A stretch of 64,000 bases of DNA from Lederbergia citrisecunda (GCF_018343695.1 NZ_JAGYPJ010000001.1:4283641-4347640); one strand, 5' to 3'. Shown: positions 44,208 through 54,347, counted from the first letter of the stretch. Translations and numbers: made by a program. The notes: generated by a model not told the origin, from the letters alone.

Positions 44208-47201
44208 ATGAAGAAAAAGCTGTTAAAAGTAACTTCTTTCCTACTTGCAATTGGGCTAGTTGCTCAAGCTCATATACCCTTCGATTCGCATCCGGTTGCA
44301 GCGGAAGGAAAAAATTTTAGCACAGATTTTCAAAATCCAGATCAATGGCAAATGGTGGAGCCAGGTGCTGGTGGAGCGTTCTTCTCTGTGGGAGCGGGAC
44401 CTGCAAGTGAAAAATATCCATATGGTATTGCAGTAGCGGCATCGGATTTATCAGGTCCATACCTTAGCTATGATAACGGGAAAACATGGGAAAACAGAGG
44501 CTTTTGGAATGGACTTGTATATCATAACCACACAAGTATGGTTGGCTTCATTCCAGATGATGCGAATGTCGTTTTCATCGGAGCGGAAGATATTATGTAC
44601 AAGAGTGACGACGGCGGTCATCAGTTTTATCCAATTCTATCGGAAGATTGGGACCCTTGGAAGAGAACGGGGACGTTTAAAGTTGTTAGGGATTTAAAAC
44701 CAGGTGAAATTGGAACGAAATACAAGGATCCACTTGGTGATGTGCATTACGAGTGGAGTGATGCAGAGGACGGCGCGTTGCTTTACTTTACGTCAATGAC
44801 TTTCTCTAAATCAAATCCGAACATCGGATATGCGGCTGCTCATCATAACTGGGAAGGTACTGATGCTGTTATCTTCAAGACAACAGACAGAGGTGAAACG
44901 TGGAATCCTGTAAAAGTATTTCTAAATGAAAACGACAATGATGGAAAGCTAGTGAAATTTAATGAAAATATGCGTGTCCAAAAAATCGTAGTCGACTATA
45001 CGAATCCAGATAATGTCTACATCCTTTCTCAACCTGATCAATTTACAGAAGAAAGCGGATTATATTATGAGGGACCGAAAAGTTCTATCTATCGATCTGT
45101 AAATGGTGGTAAGGATTGGAAGATTGTTGCTGGGGATATGCATTCATACGCAGCCTATGGTGGTGATAATGGTTTAGGATTACCATTATATGACACTGAT
45201 GGGCAACAACAATTTTACTTGCATACAAACGGAGAATATAGAGCGACCTACCAAAAAGCCGGCACAATCGAAGAACCGCTATTTATGAGGTATGTATCGG
45301 ACTTTGAAATGGATCCGGTCGATCCGAATGTAATTTATGTTTCGAAAGGAAATAGAAGAAACTTAAATCTCCCTGGCACAGGACTTTATAAAGGAACGTT
45401 CAGCGATGGCGCTTGGAGTTGGGAGAAGTTAACAAATACATTTGGGATCGTGAAAGTAAAAGAGGAAAAAGAAAATTCAGTCGTTAGATTGTTCGACATT
45501 CGTGGCTGGTCAGATACAAAGCCAATGGAACAAGAGAGAAATTACCCGAAAGTGTATGAGTACCATTCAGATAAGGCTGAGAATGGTTTTGAGCTTATTG
45601 CTGAGGCATCAACTCCTGGAACGTTTGAATTAGGTGCGATTCATCACTACTATTCTACTTCTCCAGCTTACGTCAAGACGATTGCAGCATCTATGGCAAA
45701 TCCAGATTCATACTTCTGGGTCGATTCTCAGTGGGTATTTAGATCCGATGATGGAGCAAGAAGTTTTAAATCGGCAGCATCCACTTCACGCACAGATGAA
45801 GAAGGAAAATGGTATACGACAACAGGTGTAAGTAACGTCGTATCTTTTACGCTTAAAATTAGTGAAGCCAATCCAAATATTATTTATACAGGTAACGCAG
45901 ATATCGGATTTTGGAGGAGTAAGGATAACGGTAGATCTTGGCAACACTCGAACCAAGATGGTTTTGTAAGCGATTGGAAAGGAATAGGTGGCCAAGCACA
46001 AGCGATCTTGCCAGATCCAGATCGTGAAAATGTTGTATGGGCTGGCCTTGGCGGTTACTATGTTGATCAAATTCTAGTAAAAAGTACTGATTACGGAGCT
46101 AATGGGAGTTGGGGTGAATCTCATGAAGGACTCCCTAAATCTGCTACACCAAGATGGAATAATTACCAAAATGGAGCGGCAATACGTGGGCTTTCACTAG
46201 ATAAGACAAGCCCAGTGAATAACCGTACTTTATATGTTGTAGCGGATGATGTCGTTTATAAGAGTATTGATGATGGTGCAACATGGAACCCAGTTTTGGA
46301 TATGAGAGAAGCTACAGGCAAAGAGCCTTATGAGTATGACGGAAATGAAACTTGGGATGTCAATCCTGACCGTACGGCTGCTACGGCGGTTGATCCTACA
46401 GATGGTAATTATGTGTATGCAGGTGGTTCTGATGGATTCTTCCGTTCCACTGATGCTGGTGCTACGTGGGAGCAAATCGGCGGAGTTGAATTTGAAGGAG
46501 TTCAGAAGATTGTCGTTTCAAAACAAAACCCTGAACACGTTTTTGTTGCGATTGGACCATACCAAAATGAGGACTGGGAAGCTTACAATTCGCCTGGACT
46601 TTACCGTAGTAAGGACCGCGGTGAAACATGGGAAAAAATCTTTGAAGACGAATTCATCAGAGGTTTTGATGTAAATCCACAAGATGAGAATATTATCATT
46701 GCTGGATCAGCAAATGTGTGGATCTCTGGAGGAGTTCCTGAATCAATTGGAGCATGGTTAACAGTTGACGGCGGTGATACGTGGCAGCAAGTAAATGAAG
46801 GTTTGTCATGGCCGTATGTGAGAGATGTAGAGATGAACCCACATGATCCATCACAAGTATTTATCGTAACACCTGGAACTTCACATCACGTAAGATATTT
46901 TGATTATAGTAAATACCGAGACGATGAGCCTCAAGTGTCTGAATTAGAAGCATTGCAGCAGCTACTAGATGGATATATTGATTCAGGTAAAGTGAATGGC
47001 CCGCTCGTAAATCAATTGAGCAATAGCCTTGATCAGGCAATTCATCAATATAACAAAGGTTCGAATAAACAGGCAGTTAAAAAGCTAGAGGATTTCGAAA
47101 AGCATTTGAATAATGCACCGAAAGAGAAGAACGTAGCTCTGAATGCTAAAGAAAGCCTTAATAAAGCTGTACAAGCTCTAATACAGGCCTGGTCGAAATA
47201 A
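44208..47201 (+). CDS. Secreted Asp-box (BNR/GH74-like) beta-propeller protein 3
   Basis: A 997-residue paralogue closest to protein 2. Signal peptide to about VAAEG (residue 32); Asp-boxes such as YLSYDNGKTW, FKTTDRGETW, YKSIDDGATW, FRSTDAGATW and YRSKDRGETW; the GNADIGFWRS and RGLSLDKTSPVNNRTLYVV landmarks are conserved. It has additional inserted loops (for example around residue 290, YEGPKSSIYRS). The C-terminal helical module (about 915-997) closely matches that of protein 2. ATG 44208 is set by GGAGGG. Probable glycan hydrolase or glycan-binding propeller on the outside of the cell. Confidence 0.8.
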   Translation: MKKKLLKVTSFLLAIGLVAQAHIPFDSHPVAAEGKNFSTDFQNPDQWQMVEPGAGGAFFSVGAGPASEKYPYGIAVAASDLSGPYLSYDNGKTWENRGFWNGLVYHNHTSMVGFIPDDANVVFIGAEDIMYKSDDGGHQFYPILSEDWDPWKRTGTFKVVRDLKPGEIGTKYKDPLGDVHYEWSDAEDGALLYFTSMTFSKSNPNIGYAAAHHNWEGTDAVIFKTTDRGETWNPVKVFLNENDNDGKLVKFNENMRVQKIVVDYTNPDNVYILSQPDQFTEESGLYYEGPKSSIYRSVNGGKDWKIVAGDMHSYAAYGGDNGLGLPLYDTDGQQQFYLHTNGEYRATYQKAGTIEEPLFMRYVSDFEMDPVDPNVIYVSKGNRRNLNLPGTGLYKGTFSDGAWSWEKLTNTFGIVKVKEEKENSVVRLFDIRGWSDTKPMEQERNYPKVYEYHSDKAENGFELIAEASTPGTFELGAIHHYYSTSPAYVKTIAASMANPDSYFWVDSQWVFRSDDGARSFKSAASTSRTDEEGKWYTTTGVSNVVSFTLKISEANPNIIYTGNADIGFWRSKDNGRSWQHSNQDGFVSDWKGIGGQAQAILPDPDRENVVWAGLGGYYVDQILVKSTDYGANGSWGESHEGLPKSATPRWNNYQNGAAIRGLSLDKTSPVNNRTLYVVADDVVYKSIDDGATWNPVLDMREATGKEPYEYDGNETWDVNPDRTAATAVDPTDGNYVYAGGSDGFFRSTDAGATWEQIGGVEFEGVQKIVVSKQNPEHVFVAIGPYQNEDWEAYNSPGLYRSKDRGETWEKIFEDEFIRGFDVNPQDENIIIAGSANVWISGGVPESIGAWLTVDGGDTWQQVNEGLSWPYVRDVEMNPHDPSQVFIVTPGTSHHVRYFDYSKYRDDEPQVSELEALQQLLDGYIDSGKVNGPLVNQLSNSLDQAIHQYNKGSNKQAVKKLEDFEKHLNNAPKEKNVALNAKESLNKAVQALIQAWSK

Positions 47202-47229
47202 ACTTCATAAGTTATGAAACTAGTTGATT

Positions 47230-47277
47230 ATCCCCAATTTCATGCTCGTTTTAATACGGGTATGATTGGGGATTTCT
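47230..47277 (+). terminator. Terminator after Asp-box protein 3 gene
   Basis: ATCCCCAAT (47230-47238) pairs with ATTGGGGAT (47265-47273), extended by an inner imperfect stem, and followed by TTTCTAT. Confidence 0.65.
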
Positions 47278-47327
47278 ATCATACTTGTTCACTTCAACAT
47301 TATCTTCAATCAAACCACAACGAGATA

Positions 47328-47355
47328 TTAACCAAAAATTAACACCCTATTAATA
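47328..47355 (+). promoter_or_regulatory. Candidate PhoP box upstream of interrupted phosphatase gene
   Basis: TTAACC (47328), TTAACA (47339) and TTAATA (47350) stand at exact 11-base intervals, as in PhoP boxes. The downstream AAATTAATATTTTCCTAGTA parallels the promoter of the large phosphatase at 37926. Confidence 0.65.
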
Positions 47356-47428
47356 GAGGTAAGAAAGCAAATTAATATTTTCCTAGTACAGTAAATGTTG
47401 GTACGTAATAATTTTCGGAGGTGTATAA

Positions 47429-49450
47429 ATGAAGATTCGCTCTGTAAGATTTTTTGCATTAGTTGCTTTTATCTTTACGGTACTCGTTAACTTGCCAGGA
47501 ATCGTTCAGACCAAACAAGTTCCTGAAGCCCAAGCAGCTGAGTTTCCACCAGCTGAACAAATTCACTACACGATAACGGGTCCTGACTCTGTAACATTTG
47601 ATTGGGTAAACGGTCCAGATACGATTCGATTTAGTGAAACGGCCAATCATTACGATCAATCCGTAATAGCAGGGGATCCAATCGTAAGACCTAGAACGCC
47701 TGTAGACGGTCTTTTTCGAGAGGCAAAAATTACTGGGTTAAAACCGAATACGACTTATCACTATACGATCGATGACGGGAAGGATTACACATTTCATACT
47801 GCACCTGAGGCAGGAAGCTCAGGATTCTCAATCGTTACAACAGGAGATGTCGGTGCAGCAATTCGATTCAATAATGCTCAATTTGTAAATGAGCTCATCG
47901 CGTCTCTAAATGCTGATCTCTATTTAGGATTAGGAGATTTTACATATGGGGATCAAGAAGGACAAGATTCCGTTAATGCTCATTTCAATGATGTCATGGT
48001 TTGGAGTAAGGAAATACCATATATGCCTAACTGGGGAAATCATGAATGGCAAAGTGCTTTTGACGATTTAACGAATTATAAAGGACGCTTCGATTTACCA
48101 AATCCACAAGTGGATAAAGGGATGAACGACAATACTCCAACGAAAGGAATTCCAGGAGATTGGTATTGGTTCGATTATGGGAATACGAGATTTATTGCTT
48201 TCCCTGAACCTTTCGGAAGTTCGTCTTGGTCTAGCTGGGCAAAAGAAGCAGCAGTCATCATGGAACAGGCGGAAAGTGATAACAATATTAAATTTATCGT
48301 AACATTTGGTCATAGACCGACTTATTCCAGCGGCTATCACGGAAGTAATCCCGAACTTGCTGATCTCATGGATGGTTTGGCGAAAAAATATCCGAAATTT
48401 GTATTGAACTTAATCGCTCATGATCATCACTATGAACGCACCTTTCCTGAAAAAACTCACGGCGTTATGCATGTAGTTGTAGGGACTGGTGGTTCAACAT
48501 TATCAATTGATAAAGACTCGGATTGTAAGTTTAAAAATTGCACACCGCCTACTTGGTCCGCTGAACGTTTTTATCATTTTGGCGCATTAAAACTTGATTT
48601 TAAAGATGATGAAATCGTTGGTAATTTTGTTTGCGGACCATCACATAAAGATGAAAGTTTTCAATGTAGTTCGGGAACTTCTGGAGACACTTTTACGATA
48701 AAATCAAGAATCTTAAAACCTGATCCGGGTGCAGTGATGGAGGGTTCTGGTACGGTAGAAGATCCTTACATTGTAATGACAGAGCAGGATCTCTATAATA
48801 TTCGAAAAAATCCAGCTGCACAATACAAACTTGGGGCGAATTTGAACCTGACATTTTTTGATGCAGGGGACGGTAAAGGTTGGCTTCCTATTGATACGAC
48901 GGGAAGTAACCGCTTTTCTGGAGGATTCGACGGTAATGGCTTCATCATTAACGGTCTTACGATAAAAAGACCAGATTCTGATCATTCCGCATTGTTTGGC
49001 TATACCGGTAATGAAGCGCAAATTAAAAACGTTGCATTAGAAAACGTTAATGTAGAAGGAAAAAATTATGTTGGTGCACTTGTATCTTATATGAGTGGAA
49101 CAGGTTCTATCAAGTCTAGTTACTCGACAGGAACGGTAAAGGGAACGAGATATGTTGGAGGACTAGGCGGACAAATATCAAGGCCTGTATCCGATAGCTA
49201 TACTCGAGTAGATGTAACTGGAAACAGTGACGTAGGCGGGCTCATTGGCCTTTATACGGGCTCTGCGACAAATACGTATTCCACAGGGAAAGTAACGGGT
49301 TCTACTAACGTTGGAGGTCTCATTGGAAATGACAATAATGGGGTAGGGGCTATTACAAATTCCTATTGGGATATGGATGCATCAGGTCAAACAAACAGTG
49401 CTGGTGGTATTGGGAAAACGACGGCACAAATGAAACAGCAAGCAACCTAA
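47429..49450 (+). CDS. Secreted purple acid phosphatase, N-terminal part of a gene interrupted by an in-frame stop
   Basis: A 673-residue product: signal peptide to about AQAAE (residue 36), purple acid phosphatase N-terminal domain (40-125), metallophosphoesterase domain with TTGDVG, GLGDFTYG, WGNHEW, TFGHRPTY and IAHDHHYER, and a GLUG region. The first GLUG region ends at TTAQMKQQAT, where homologues continue with an aromatic residue and WDF. The phosphatase domain is complete, so the truncated protein may still work. It is a close homologue of the protein at 37926. GGAGGTG precedes the ATG. Confidence 0.85.
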   Translation: MKIRSVRFFALVAFIFTVLVNLPGIVQTKQVPEAQAAEFPPAEQIHYTITGPDSVTFDWVNGPDTIRFSETANHYDQSVIAGDPIVRPRTPVDGLFREAKITGLKPNTTYHYTIDDGKDYTFHTAPEAGSSGFSIVTTGDVGAAIRFNNAQFVNELIASLNADLYLGLGDFTYGDQEGQDSVNAHFNDVMVWSKEIPYMPNWGNHEWQSAFDDLTNYKGRFDLPNPQVDKGMNDNTPTKGIPGDWYWFDYGNTRFIAFPEPFGSSSWSSWAKEAAVIMEQAESDNNIKFIVTFGHRPTYSSGYHGSNPELADLMDGLAKKYPKFVLNLIAHDHHYERTFPEKTHGVMHVVVGTGGSTLSIDKDSDCKFKNCTPPTWSAERFYHFGALKLDFKDDEIVGNFVCGPSHKDESFQCSSGTSGDTFTIKSRILKPDPGAVMEGSGTVEDPYIVMTEQDLYNIRKNPAAQYKLGANLNLTFFDAGDGKGWLPIDTTGSNRFSGGFDGNGFIINGLTIKRPDSDHSALFGYTGNEAQIKNVALENVNVEGKNYVGALVSYMSGTGSIKSSYSTGTVKGTRYVGGLGGQISRPVSDSYTRVDVTGNSDVGGLIGLYTGSATNTYSTGKVTGSTNVGGLIGNDNNGVGAITNSYWDMDASGQTNSAGGIGKTTAQMKQQAT

Positions 49451-51187
49451 GAGAATTGGGATTTCAATTTTATATGGCAGATTGAAGAGGGGCAAGATTA
49501 TCCGTTATTAAGTGGATCCGTTCCACCAGCATCGTCCAATGCTAATTTGAATGATCTTCAAATAAATGGAGATACAATAAGAGGATTCTCGCCAGGGACA
49601 CATGTATATAACGTTAATGTACCTTATAGTGTAAGTGATGCGATTATCAGCGCGATTCCGATGGAGGAAAAATCAACAATAGAAATTACTGGTGAATCGG
49701 CATTAAAAGCAGGTGAAGTGAATTCCTTTGTCGTCACAGTTACGGCAGCCGATAAAGTAACAACTGCAAACTACACAATCAATATCTATCGTGAAGCCGC
49801 CCTTATGTCCGGTTCTGGTACAAAGGATGACCCTTACAAAATCAGGACAGCTGAAGAGCTTAATAAAATGCGACTTGATAAAACAGCATATTATGAATTA
49901 TTAGCTGATATCGATTTAACGAATTTTAGTGAAGAAGATGGGAAGGGCTGGATGCCGATAGGGGTTGATAAATCAAGATTTATCGGTAATTTCAATGGAA
50001 ACGGCCATGTTATAAACGGTTTGACAATTGATCGATCTGACACTGATTTTGCCAGTCTCTTCGGTTATGTAACATGGGGAGGATCGATAAAAAATATTGG
50101 TTTAACAAACGTCAATGTAAAAGGGAAAAACTATGTTGGTGCTCTGGCAGGCTACATGGATGGTGACGGGGAAATTCGTAATACCTTTGTGACTGGTGAA
50201 ATCTATGGCTCAGGGAAAAACATCGGTGGGTTAGTCGGTGATACTCGCGTAAGTATTTATGATAGTTATGTACAAGCTAATGTTACTGGAAATAACGTAA
50301 CGGGCGGATTTGTCGGTCGTATGCAAAGTAGTTCAAGTAGCATTCAACTTCAAATCAATAGAACGTATTTTACTGGAACGGTAAAAATTTTAACAACGAC
50401 TAATCCAGTTTCAGGTGGGTTTATTTCAGAAATTGCAGCTGGTAAAGTCATCGACTCTTACTGGAACATCGATACTGCAGAACAAACACCAAAAGTTTGT
50501 GGATCTGGATTGGCTATTAACGATTGTGGAATTGGAAAAACAACGGTGGAATTAATGCAAAAAGCAACATTTACAGGCTGGGATTTCACTAATATATGGG
50601 AAATTGATGAAAATAATAGTTTCCCTGTCTTAAAGAAAGTGGAACAACTATCATCAAATGCTGACTTAAGTGACCTACAAGTAAATGGAGTTACAGTTGA
50701 AGGTTTTGATTCCAGCCAGCTTAGTTACAATGTAGCAGTGCCGAACGATATCACTTCGGTAACAGTCTCCTATACGAAAGCAGATGAGCATGCAACAGTC
50801 GTAGTGGAAGGTGGAGATAACTTAGTTGTTGGTCCGAATATCGTTACGATAACTGTAACAGCGGAAGATGGAGTGACAGAAAAAACATACACGATTAACG
50901 TTCACCGAGCCGCAGAGCCAAATCCAGAAACATTGCTTAAAATGTTGGCATTATACGAAACTTCTGGAGACATAAAACAACCTTTAATATCCCAACTACG
51001 AAATGCAGCCGAACAAATTCAACATCATCTTGCTAAAGGACAAAACAATCAAGCTATAAAAGCAGCTGATGATTTCATGAAAAAACTAGACAATAAGACA
51101 AAGCAAGATGATCTTTCATTTGAGGTAAAGCAAACATTAATGAATTACGTTCAGGATCTGAAAAAGATAGTAGTATCTAGTAAATAA
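49451..51187 (+). pseudogene. C-terminal remainder of the interrupted phosphatase gene
   Basis: The same reading frame resumes directly after the TAA at 49448-49450 with ENWDFNFIWQIEEGQDYP, exactly the sequence expected after the break. It runs through a cadherin-like domain (LNDLQINGDTIRGF), a second GLUG region, another cadherin-like domain (LSDLQVNGVTVEGF) and the shared helical tail, ending at 51187. No ribosome site or signal peptide precedes it, so it is unlikely to be made separately. One base change (for example TAT to TAA) explains the break; a sequencing error is possible. Confidence 0.8.
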
Positions 51188-51190
51188 TTA

Positions 51191-51228
51191 AAGTATGCTA
51201 GGTTTTTTTAGCCTAGCATACTTTTTTT
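51191..51228 (+). terminator. Strong terminator ending the secreted-protein block
   Basis: AAGTATGCTAGG pairs perfectly with CCTAGCATACTT and is followed by TTTTT. It lies 4 bases past the last stop. Confidence 0.9.
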
Positions 51229-51410
51229 ATAAAATACTTTGTAATCCTTTTACATATTAAATTGTTTGTAAACTTAATCGAATGGTAAAATATAGTATTA
51301 TTATGCGTTGACGCTTGTTTAAACCGATGTTATATTTATATTATATTCAGCATACAGAACGGATATTTAATACTGTGAAAAGAATGTTAATTGGAGGCCA
51401 ATGAACTGAT

Positions 51411-52190
51411 ATGAAGAAAAAAAAGGAGTACAATGTACCGGCATTGGAGAAAGGATTGCTGATTTTAGAAAAGCTTTCGAAATCAGAAGAGCCCCTACGA
51501 ATTACAGATATCCATGAACAAATGGGTATACCTAAGACCTCCGTGTTTATGATGATGTCTACTCTTGAAACAATGGGGTACGTTGAGAAAGTAGATGATA
51601 GCCGGTATAGAGTAACGATGAAGTTATATAATATCGGAATTGAAACAAAGTCCAAATATGATATTCGTAGAGTTGCTCATCCTTTTATGGAAAAAATAGC
51701 CCAGCAGTTACGATTTACAGTTCACTTAGCTACCTTGAGTAATGGTAGAGCTGTTTACATCGAAAAGGTCAATGGCCCTACATTTGTTCAATTTGATACA
51801 AAGATTGGGCAATCAATGTTTATTCATTCATCAGCGGTAGGCAAAGTACTTGCTGCCTATATTGACGAAAAAGAGTTAGACGAGATTTTATTGAATAACC
51901 CTATGGTGCGAGCTACAGAAAATACTATTACTTCACCTGAATTGTTTAAGAAATTTCTTGTTAATGTTCGTGAAACGGGTTATGCAATTGAAGACGAAGA
52001 AGGCGAAGTAGGAGTTCGTTGTCTAGGGGCCCCCATTTTTAACGACAAAGGGAATGTTATAGCTGCTTTAAGTATTACTGGTGTCCGTAACGATCTTCAT
52101 AGCATCCATTTTCAAGAGATTGGAGAATTTTTAAAAGAACAATGCAGGCTTATTTCTGAACAAATGGGCTTTACAGAAATAACAGTTTAA
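51411..52190 (+). CDS. IclR-family transcriptional regulator
   Basis: A 259-residue regulator: winged helix-turn-helix at about 10-75 (RITDIHEQMGIPKTSVFMMMSTLE) and IclR effector domain to the C-terminus (SSAVGKVLAAY, GAPIFNDKGNVIAALSITG). It is only distantly similar to the IclR protein at 5758. It stands first in the glycan-utilisation region, has its own terminator, and probably controls the downstream GH20-to-GH4 operon in response to a sugar or sugar acid. Confidence 0.88.
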   Translation: MKKKKEYNVPALEKGLLILEKLSKSEEPLRITDIHEQMGIPKTSVFMMMSTLETMGYVEKVDDSRYRVTMKLYNIGIETKSKYDIRRVAHPFMEKIAQQLRFTVHLATLSNGRAVYIEKVNGPTFVQFDTKIGQSMFIHSSAVGKVLAAYIDEKELDEILLNNPMVRATENTITSPELFKKFLVNVRETGYAIEDEEGEVGVRCLGAPIFNDKGNVIAALSITGVRNDLHSIHFQEIGEFLKEQCRLISEQMGFTEITV

Positions 52191-52210
52191 TATTTTGAAA
52201 ATAATAAAGT

Positions 52211-52240
52211 GCTGTCGAGATTATTCGGCAGTTTTTTTTC
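52211..52240 (+). terminator. Terminator after the IclR gene
   Basis: CTGTCGA pairs with TCGGCAG (one G-U pair) around GATTAT, followed by eight T residues. Confidence 0.75.
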
Positions 52241-52350
52241 GTTTATAACATTTAAAATAACGGAAAATGAATTCAATTAAAAAAATTAAAATAATTCTTC
52301 AAGTTTTTATTGAAAAAGTAAAAAAATAGTGATAGGTTATAAATAAGAAA

Positions 52351-52364
52351 TTCGTAATTATGAA
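52351..52364. promoter_or_regulatory. Candidate operator upstream of the GH20 gene
   Basis: TTCGTAATTATGAA is a near-perfect palindrome (one mismatched pair) 44 bases before the GH20 start, right after a TATAAAT stretch at about 52338. Its location suits an IclR-type operator; no second copy was found. Confidence 0.3.
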
Positions 52365-52407
52365 GTTGTGTTCTAAACTACAAACAATTTTTGTTGGGGG
52401 AATGGAA

Positions 52408-54294
52408 ATGAAACTTCGCTTAGTAGGAGATCTATCAGGATTAGAACAAGGAATTAACATACTTGCTGATAAATTTAACTTTAGTATAGAGGAAAATGGT
52501 TTCCCTATCAAGGTGAATAAAAATCAAGATGAAAAACTAAAAGTTACAATGTCGAAAGATGTCGGTTCGATCACGTATTCTGAGGATATTCACTTTTTTC
52601 GTGCGTTAGGATTATTTCTTGAAGCAAGTCAGGAAGAAGAAGAGTTTCATATTGTTGAAGAACCGCAATTTGATAAAAACGGTTTGTTTTTTGATGTTTC
52701 ACAAGGAAATGCTGTAATGAACATTAATACAGTGAAAGAAATCTTGACTCGAATGTCGATTATGGGGCTAAACTGGTTAATTTTATATATGGAAGATAGT
52801 TTTGAAGTAAAAGATGAGCCTTTCTTTGGATATATGCGTGGAAAGTATACATATGAAGATTTGAAAGAGATTGACGATTATGCTTTTTCTTTAGGTATTG
52901 AAGTGATTCCTTGTATTCAAACGTTGGCGCATTTGCAAGAAGTGATGAAATGGCCGCGATTTAATCCAGTCAGGGAAGATGAAGCCACTTTGCTAGTTGG
53001 AGAACCACAAACATATGAACTAATTGAAACTCTTCTTTCAACTGTATCAGCTCCGTTTAGAAGTAAGCGGATTCATCTAGGACTGGATGAAGCGTGGAGG
53101 CTGGGATTAGGAGAATATTTAAATCGAAATGGTTTGAAAAGCAAGTTCGAAATAATGACCGAGCATATTAACCATATCGTTAAAATTACTGAAAAGCTTG
53201 GTTTAATTCCAATGATGTTCAGTGACATGTACTTCCGTACGCCAAGGCTGACGGGTTACGGGAACAATTTTGATGTTGAGGCACAAATTCCGGAAGAGAT
53301 TGTAAGCGCTATACCAAAGGGGATGCAAATGAATTTCTGGGAATACAATCGGGACGATCAGCCGTTTTATGAAACGATTATTGATAAGCATCGTTCCTTG
53401 GATGCCCCAACTATCGTCTGTGGTGGAATTTATAGTTGCTTTGGATTTGGTGTTAACTATGGGATCGCCTTTAGGGCATCCAATGCGATATTGAATGCAT
53501 GTAAAAAGAAGGAAATCAAAGAAGTGTTTCTAACTCATTGGGGGGATGATGGAACCGAGAGCCAAATTTTTACAACGATGCTCGGTTGGCAGCTATATGC
53601 TGAGCATGGATATTCCCGAGAGTTAGACATGGAGAAGTTAAAAAGAAGATTTGAATTCTGTACAGGTGGAAATTTCGATGACTATAACACGATAAAGTAT
53701 TTAGATGAAGTGCCAGGTACTTCAGAAGATAACACTTATATGTGCAACCCTTCAAAATATTTATTATGGCAAAACATTTTAGCTGGTTTATTTGATAAAA
53801 ACATTGAAGGGTTAAATCTTGGGGAGCATTACGAGAAATTAGCTGATCATATGCGTGAAAGTATTGGGCGTAACGGTGAGTTTGGGTATGTTTTTACTCT
53901 ACTTGAAAAAGTATCCTCAGTATTGGCGATAAAAGCGGAAATCGGCCTTCAAATAACGAGTGCCTATAAGGACAAAAAGCTTGAAGAATTACAAAGATTA
54001 AGTAACGAAACATTGAAAGATCTTAAAGGTAGGGTTGAAGACTTAAGACTTTACCACCGTGATATTTGGTTTAAAACGAACAAACCGTTTGGTTGGGAAA
54101 TTATTGACCTTAGATACGGTGCTTTATTAGCAAATATCGATACGACTATAAAAAGAATCACTGATTATGTAAGTGGAAAGATAGCCAAAATCGAGGAGCT
54201 GGAAGAAGAAAGACTTATCCACCCATCCACCCCCGATCTACCTTTAATAACAGGATATAAAGGTATGCCATCCGCAAGTAGGCTGTCACAATAA
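52408..54294 (+). CDS. Intracellular GH20-family beta-N-acetylhexosaminidase-like enzyme
   Basis: A 628-residue protein without signal peptide. A small N-terminal domain (1-90) precedes a TIM barrel with the GH20 signature HLGLDEAW (Asp227-Glu228), the usual stabilising Asp and acid Glu. Other barrel landmarks are EVIPCIQTLAHL, MMFSDMYFR and LTHWGDDGTE. The C-terminal third is helical. GH20 enzymes remove terminal GlcNAc or GalNAc. Lacking a signal, it would act on imported oligosaccharides delivered by the ABC transporter downstream. ATG 52408 follows GGGGGAATGGA. Confidence 0.82.
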   Translation: MKLRLVGDLSGLEQGINILADKFNFSIEENGFPIKVNKNQDEKLKVTMSKDVGSITYSEDIHFFRALGLFLEASQEEEEFHIVEEPQFDKNGLFFDVSQGNAVMNINTVKEILTRMSIMGLNWLILYMEDSFEVKDEPFFGYMRGKYTYEDLKEIDDYAFSLGIEVIPCIQTLAHLQEVMKWPRFNPVREDEATLLVGEPQTYELIETLLSTVSAPFRSKRIHLGLDEAWRLGLGEYLNRNGLKSKFEIMTEHINHIVKITEKLGLIPMMFSDMYFRTPRLTGYGNNFDVEAQIPEEIVSAIPKGMQMNFWEYNRDDQPFYETIIDKHRSLDAPTIVCGGIYSCFGFGVNYGIAFRASNAILNACKKKEIKEVFLTHWGDDGTESQIFTTMLGWQLYAEHGYSRELDMEKLKRRFEFCTGGNFDDYNTIKYLDEVPGTSEDNTYMCNPSKYLLWQNILAGLFDKNIEGLNLGEHYEKLADHMRESIGRNGEFGYVFTLLEKVSSVLAIKAEIGLQITSAYKDKKLEELQRLSNETLKDLKGRVEDLRLYHRDIWFKTNKPFGWEIIDLRYGALLANIDTTIKRITDYVSGKIAKIEELEEERLIHPSTPDLPLITGYKGMPSASRLSQ

Positions 54295-54347
54295 ATATCC
54301 GTCTGACTTCGAACAATAATCTAATGAATAGCGGAGGTTTGGCGCGA

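Noticed and set aside
49547-51187. Independent gene starting at TTG 49547
   Set aside because: There is no signal peptide or ribosome site, and the frame joins seamlessly to the preceding gene through one stop codon.
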